64,000 nucleotides of DNA from Plotosus lineatus (taxonomy: Eukaryota > Chordata > Actinopteri > Siluriformes > Plotosidae): NCBI GenBank assembly GCA_024760905.1, contig CM045733.1:65281001-65345000 (forward strand), read 5' to 3'. This document shows, in pieces, positions 59,190 to 64,000 of the stretch. The notes beneath the pieces are model-generated. The model saw only the letters and a list, made by a program, of their open reading frames with translations, had not been told where the DNA came from and did not search any database. Each line of letters opens with the position of its first letter. Within the stretch, counting starts at the first letter, position 1. Position numbers and translations under genes: made by a program.

Positions 59190-59540
59190 TCAGTGGCAGC
59201 TCGGTGGTTATGACACTGGCGTACTGATCCTATAGTCTGGGTTCAAGACCCAGTATCACCAAGTTGTCACTACTGCCCCGAGCCCACAGCAGTGCAGCTG
59301 CGAACTGGGTTATCAAAAGGTCAGCCAAGTGTCTCACTGTCTGTGGTGGAACGCATGTAAAAGAACCATCGCTGTCGTTTGTAAAACATAGGCCATTGTG
59401 TTGACATCAGTGTGTTCCTGCCCTGCGATGGCCTGGCAAGGTGTGTAGGGTGTATTGTATGCCCTCGTCCAGAGTCAGCCGAGGAGGGCACCAGCTTCCC
59501 ACTGACCCGAATTAGGATTAAGCGGTTCAGAAACTGAATG
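59190..59540 (+). repeat. SINE-A copy, diverged head
   Basis: CAGTGGCAGCTCGGTGGTTA, B-box-like GGGTTCAAGACCC, tail GATGGCCTGGCAAGGTGTGT, end TTAGGATTAAGCGGTTCAGAAA. Confidence 0.8.
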
Positions 59541-60829
59541 GATGATTGAATTTATGTCCTCTCACACAAGGTTGGTAATAATCAGCAGCCCTTATCATTC
59601 CATATTGCATCGGATAGCGAACCAATAACATACTGAACCTCTCCAGTCATTCAATGAAAGGGATCGAGTACAAACATCTATTGTACAGGGATCAACTGGT
59701 CTACGTTCTCTTTTTTTTTTTTATTTGCACCCATTTATAGTCCTGAGCAAAGTGGTGGTGGGGAGGAGTCAAACAGGGATTCAAACCCACAACCTCTATA
59801 TTCATGAGCTTAGTCCCCAACACAGTTCATACTGATTTTACAAAACTCAGAAGTTGCAAAAATATTCCCACACCAAGTTTAACTTAAAAAAAAAAAATTG
59901 AAAGAAAAATAATCATAGAGGCACTTGATCACGTGTCCACTCCGCCTACATATCACACCCACACCAAACACCTGACCCTCATCATCATTCAAAAAAATGG
60001 ACTTTCATCTCCCGGGAGATAATAAAGCTGCGACTGCTCTTACTGACATTTCTGGATATTTCTCTCCAGCTGCTGCGGAATGTCAGTCAGTTCCCAAACA
60101 AAACCGGGGCGACGAGAAAATAAACTGCAGCGGTGTCACATGATAATCCGACAGCCCCTCAATTTATTGAAAATGAAATTCTGGACTTCAAAATAAAAGT
60201 GGTTTTCTAGTTTCTTTAAATAAACATTAGCAGTGAGTTTAATACAGCAAAATAAACGAGAGAGGCGCTACTAAATTTACTAAACAGTTCAGGGTAAAGG
60301 AAGTAAATAGACACTCCACATTTTTTTATAAATACATATACCGGTAAAACAGATTTTAAAAGACTCGTATGTGACACCTGCTTCTCTCATAGTAAATATC
60401 AAAACAATCTCACCCAGCAAAAGTCGGTCAGCTTTGCTTTTACGATGGATCACTTCATATGTGCTGTGTGACCATTGCTGGTATTAAATACTGCTAAAGT
60501 TCAGCAACATTTTAATAAAATTGATGACTGTACCTTGTGAGCAGCGATAGCTTCCAGGCTAACAATTTACTCGCAAGTACAAAAAGAAAGCTAAAATAAG
60601 CAGTACTGTAGTTGGAAATACATTATCAAAAGAGTATCATAAGAGTAATTGTCACAAACTATTACGACACTTCCCTTTCCGAGATATAAACACTGAATTA
60701 CTCATTCGAGCAACGCCTCACGTCAACGTGACTTAACCTACGCATGTACTCAGAAGCTAACTGAGCTAGCTAGCTAGCTAGCTAGCACCAGTACAAACAA
60801 CCCCACCTGTGCTCGAACTATGAACTCAC
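59541..60829. other. Presumed xiap intron 1, distal part
   Basis: No gene or SINE head recognised, apart from a decayed minus head-like piece at about 59755-59830 (GATTCAAACCCACAACCTC). A (CTAG)n run lies at 60764-60785. Confidence 0.5.
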
Positions 60830-60960
60830 CTTGTGTCGATAAATCAGACAAGTCGGACCCTTATGCACGAGGTTCTGTACGAATATATTGTCTGATTGGA
60901 GACGAACCTCCCCTTGACTAACCTTCTCAGACCTTTTATAAAATTGGAGGGATGTGACGT
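60830..60960 (-). promoter_or_regulatory. xiap: Probable xiap non-coding first exon and promoter region
   Basis: On the minus strand a strong donor (CACAAG|GTGAGT, intron start 60829) lies 3.5 kb upstream of the first coding exon. The sequence upstream of it is free of SINEs. XIAP genes have a non-coding first exon, so this is the best candidate. The 5' limit is a guess. A (CTAG)n run lies close by at 60764-60785. Confidence 0.45.
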
Positions 60961-61307
60961 TACTACACTCCCCCCCCCCTCCCCGCGCAACTTCCGGTAT
61001 GCCCGTTTTTGATAATGGCTAGTCAAGTTCATGTGTTTTGGCTGAGTGGATAATTTGGATTGAAAATCTATTTGATTTTGTTTGAAACCCAAACCCTGTT
61101 TTATAACAATACAGCATTCACGAAAGGGGAGTTTGTGGTTTGTCACGTGACCTTAATCCTCTGTGACGACGTCATAGAGAAAGGGCTTCCATCCTGGGAC
61201 ATCACCTGGACCTCTTGATAAACTGATTAAACCTAATTTAACTTGATATTATTTAAAACGATCAAAATGAATCCAGATTTAATTAAATCACTTCAACAGC
61301 AGAAGGC

Positions 61308-61735
61308 AGTAGTGGCCTATTGGTATAAGGTGCTGGATTTCTGATCCTAAGGTTGGGGGTTCAAGTCCCACTCTCCACAAGGTTGTCACTGCCCCCCCTT
61401 CCGCCAGTGCTGCTAACTGGGTTAATCAAAGGCCGGCCAGCCATGTCTCCCTCACCATGGTGTGAGGTTCATGTAAAATGCAGAGTACACCCTGGAGAGG
61501 TCACCAGGCCATCGCAGGGCAGAAACACGCGGGTAATGCAGCCTACTCTTGACAAAAGTCAGCAATGGTTCTTTTACATGAACCTCACACCATAGACGGT
61601 GAGAGACATGGCCGGCCTTTGATAACCCAGTTAGCTTGCACTGGAGGGACAGCGACAACTCGTTGAGAATACAGCTTGAACCCCTAACCTTGGCACCAGT
61701 GATCCAGCACCTTTACCACCAGACCACCACTGCCC
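61308..61735. repeat. Inverted pair of SINE-A copies
   Basis: A plus copy (61308-61480, head to ATGTAAAA) runs directly into a minus copy (61481-61735, tail fragment to inverted head). The two heads share about 170 bp as inverted arms with about 80 bp between, forming a large palindrome. Confidence 0.8.
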
Positions 61736-61739
61736 AATA

Positions 61740-62640
61740 ATAAACATGCTGTATAAATTACAAAGAAATTAACCATTAAGCAATCCCCTCGGCCTAAGAC
61801 AGACTGAATCCTTCATACATCGTCTTAGTTGGAGTGAGGCAAAAAAATTAATAAATAAATCAAACAAGAAACAAAACAAACAAAAAACTCATAATAATAT
61901 TGGAAAACAAAGTATTCCCTTTTTACCTTGACAAGAATTTGGTTGTTGCGCTGTTAAGCTTGGACGTGAACAGTCTCCCTCATTCTACAAGCCGCAGAAC
62001 ATAATCACTTATATCTCATTGAGGGGCTTTTCCTTCCCTCTCTATGACATCTTGTAATGATGATGTTTATATACCCTGTGATGTCACAGAAAGGAGCACT
62101 AAAGCCTTGGGCACTGCTTCTATAGTTTTTACTATGATGACACACATGGATGTGTACAGGTGCATATCCGGATGTCTCAAGAAAAAAAAAGGTGTGGCGC
62201 CTGCTCCACATTCTCGGATTCATTGGCATTTTGTTAAGGGACAAACCAGCTTAACCTGGTAATCTATAATGGTAATCATGGTAAGGTGGTGCTCTGTTGG
62301 GAAAGAATAACCAACCACACAGTGAGAGATCAGAACCTTTACTGATATTCACTGAGAGACTCACTCATTACTCATTTGAAAAACTGTTTAATCCAATCAG
62401 GGGCGGCACTTCGTACAACTTAATACACATGCCAAGATATACTGTATTACCCAGGCAATCATCAATATCAATGGTGTCCTGATTAATCTTAATGGTAATT
62501 CAAGGAAGTCCTTTTAACAGTTTGGCCATATGTAGAATCACAATTTATTGAATGCTAATAGGGTAATGGGGAGGCTGCAGCCTATCTCAGCTGACATGGG
62601 ACAAAAGCAGGTTACACCCTGAACAGCTTGACAGATCGTT
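61740..62640. other. Flanking sequence upstream of xiap, nothing recognised
   Basis: 900 bp; (AAAC)n at 61860-61890; no recognised gene. Confidence 0.5.
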
Positions 62641-62644
62641 GTTC

Positions 62645-62985
62645 AGTTCAGTTTCTGTAACCGCTTCATCCTAATTAGGGTCACGGTGAGCTAGTGCCCA
62701 TCCCAGCCAACTCAGGGCAAGGGCAGAGTACACCCTGGACAGCTCGCCAGGCCATCGCAGGGTGGAAACACGCCGACGGCTTTGCAGCCTTCTCTTGTCG
62801 AAAGTCAGCAATGGTTCTTTTACATGCCTCCCACCATAGACAGTGGGAGACATGGCCAGCCTTTGATAACCCAGTTAGCTGCACTGGGGGGGACAGTGAC
62901 AACCTTGTGGAGAGTGGGACTCGAACCCCCAACTTTTGGATCAGCGATCCAGCGCCTTATACCACTAGACCACCACTGCCCCTAC
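62645..62985 (-). repeat. SINE-A copy (minus), near full length
   Basis: From TTCAGTTTCTGTAACCGCTT to ACTAGACCACCACTGCC; inverted B box GGGACTCGAACCCC. Confidence 0.85.
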
Positions 62986-63034
62986 AGATCGTTGTCAGTT
63001 CAACAAACCCAGACCTAGGGGAAGTCTAGAAATA

Positions 63035-63205
63035 CCAATTAGCATGACGTACATGTCTTTGGACTGTGGGAGGAAACCAGGGTACCCTTAGGGAACCCAC
63101 GCAAGCACTGGGACAACATGCAAGTTCCACATAGAAATGCCCGAGCCCAGGACTCAAATCTAAGGACCTGCTTGCTGTGAGACAGACTTACTCACCACTC
63201 GTGAC
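63035..63205 (-). repeat. SINE-B copy (minus)
   Basis: TTTGGACTGTGGGAGGAAAC, ACCCACGCAAGCACTGG, inverted B box GGACTCAAATCTA. Confidence 0.7.
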
Positions 63206-63271
63206 CTTGCCTCCAGCATAAAATTAGTTCTAGGAGGATATAATATAACAACAGTCAGTAATAAGATCAGG

Positions 63272-63345
63272 TGGCATGGTGGTGTAGATGACTATCTCAC
63301 AGCAAGAAGGTCCTGGGTTCAAGTCCCGGGCTCGGTGAGAACACC
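63272..63345 (+). repeat. SINE-B head fragment
   Basis: GGTGGCATGGTGGTGTAGAT, then GGTCCTGGGTTCAAGTCCCG (A and B boxes). Confidence 0.7.
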
Positions 63346-63784
63346 AGAAGTGCTGGAGAAGACTTTATGGAGTGCTTCAGTTTTTCCCTCATCAATTCAA
63401 GAAATCAGTGAAAAATGTGAATTATTTTTGGCTTAGTATTGTATATTAGGGTGTGTCTAAATTTTCAAGTTTTGAAATGAATGTTGGCCAGGTTTTCATT
63501 GTTTGCCATGTGGGGGGAAACAGGCTACAAGGTAAATTTGACAAAAATCTGAGTGGATTTAGAACTCGCTCAAATCCAAAATAGTTACATCATATGCAAC
63601 ATAGAGATGAAAATTAAGCTCTTTTTGGTCATTTCACGTTGGTGCTTTTGAGAAATTACTTTGTTGGTGTTAAAAACACTTGCAGAACAGTTTTTGTTCT
63701 TCATTGCGGTCCAGAGATTTATTGAAAGGCTGCATGAGAGCCACTACTCTTTGTGTTCAATCATTTGTCGCTCGCAGGGAAAGT
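63346..63784. other. Nothing recognised
   Basis: About 440 bp of AT-rich sequence without ORF or repeat match. Confidence 0.5.
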
Positions 63785-64000
63785 GGCGCAGTGGTGGCCC
63801 GATGGTAGGGTGCTAGATTACTAATTCCAAGGTCAGGTATTGATACTCACCATCCATGGTCACTGGCTTGTCACTTTTGTTCCCCCAGTGCAGCTCTCAC
63901 CGGCTATGGTGAGAAGCATGTAAAAGAAGTATTGCTGACTTAAATCAAAAGAAGGCGGCATTGCTATCAGTGTGTTTTTGCCCAATGATGTCCTGGTGAG
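63785..64000 (+). repeat. SINE-A copy cut by the window end
   Basis: GGCGCAGTGGTGGCCCGATG to GTTTTTGCCCAATGATGTCC; the tail continues outside. Confidence 0.75.

Overview
This is a vertebrate, almost certainly teleost fish, nuclear genome window. It carries spliced vertebrate genes with mostly short introns. The sequence between them is packed with fish-type repeats: tRNA-derived SINEs, RTE and restriction-endonuclease-type LINEs, Tc1-like, hAT, piggyBac-like and pogo/Tigger-like DNA transposons, and many microsatellites. Species cannot be read from the sequence; an ostariophysan such as a catfish is only a guess from the repeat flavour.

Two protein-coding genes are present, both on the minus strand. 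(1) xiap, an X-linked inhibitor of apoptosis orthologue: six coding exons between 57279 and 47919, encoding 417 residues (BIR1, BIR2, BIR3, RING), with a probable non-coding first exon at about 60830. (2) stag2, a cohesin SA2 subunit: 33 coding exons between 31752 and 6142, encoding 1275 residues, with a probable non-coding first exon at about 36670 and a 3' UTR reaching to about 4150. I rebuilt both reading frames exon by exon from splice sites. All phases agree, no internal stop remains, and both totals are multiples of three. The order xiap then stag2 on one strand matches human Xq25.

Layout: 1-4.1 kb, repeats downstream of stag2 (hAT remnant, SINEs, a degenerate minisatellite, a decayed Tc1-like element). 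4.1-36.8 kb, stag2; its introns hold a Tc1-like element, a piggyBac-like MITE, pogo-like elements nested in each other, a hairpin MITE and SINEs. 36.9-46.7 kb, intergenic, with two RTE LINE copies facing each other. 46.7-60.9 kb, xiap, whose large third intron holds an hAT fragment and a 5'-truncated LINE flanked by 70-bp direct repeats. 61-64 kb, SINEs, including an inverted pair.

The products are not known partners: STAG2 acts in cohesin on chromatin, XIAP in cytoplasmic caspase inhibition and ubiquitin signalling. The observations most worth following are in xiap (no UBA domain, a 25-nt exon, changed BIR3 contact residues), in stag2 splicing (a GC-AG intron, NAGNAG acceptors, a 24-nt last coding segment with an alternative end) and in the mobile-element structures. 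I found no clearly new biological system and do not claim one.
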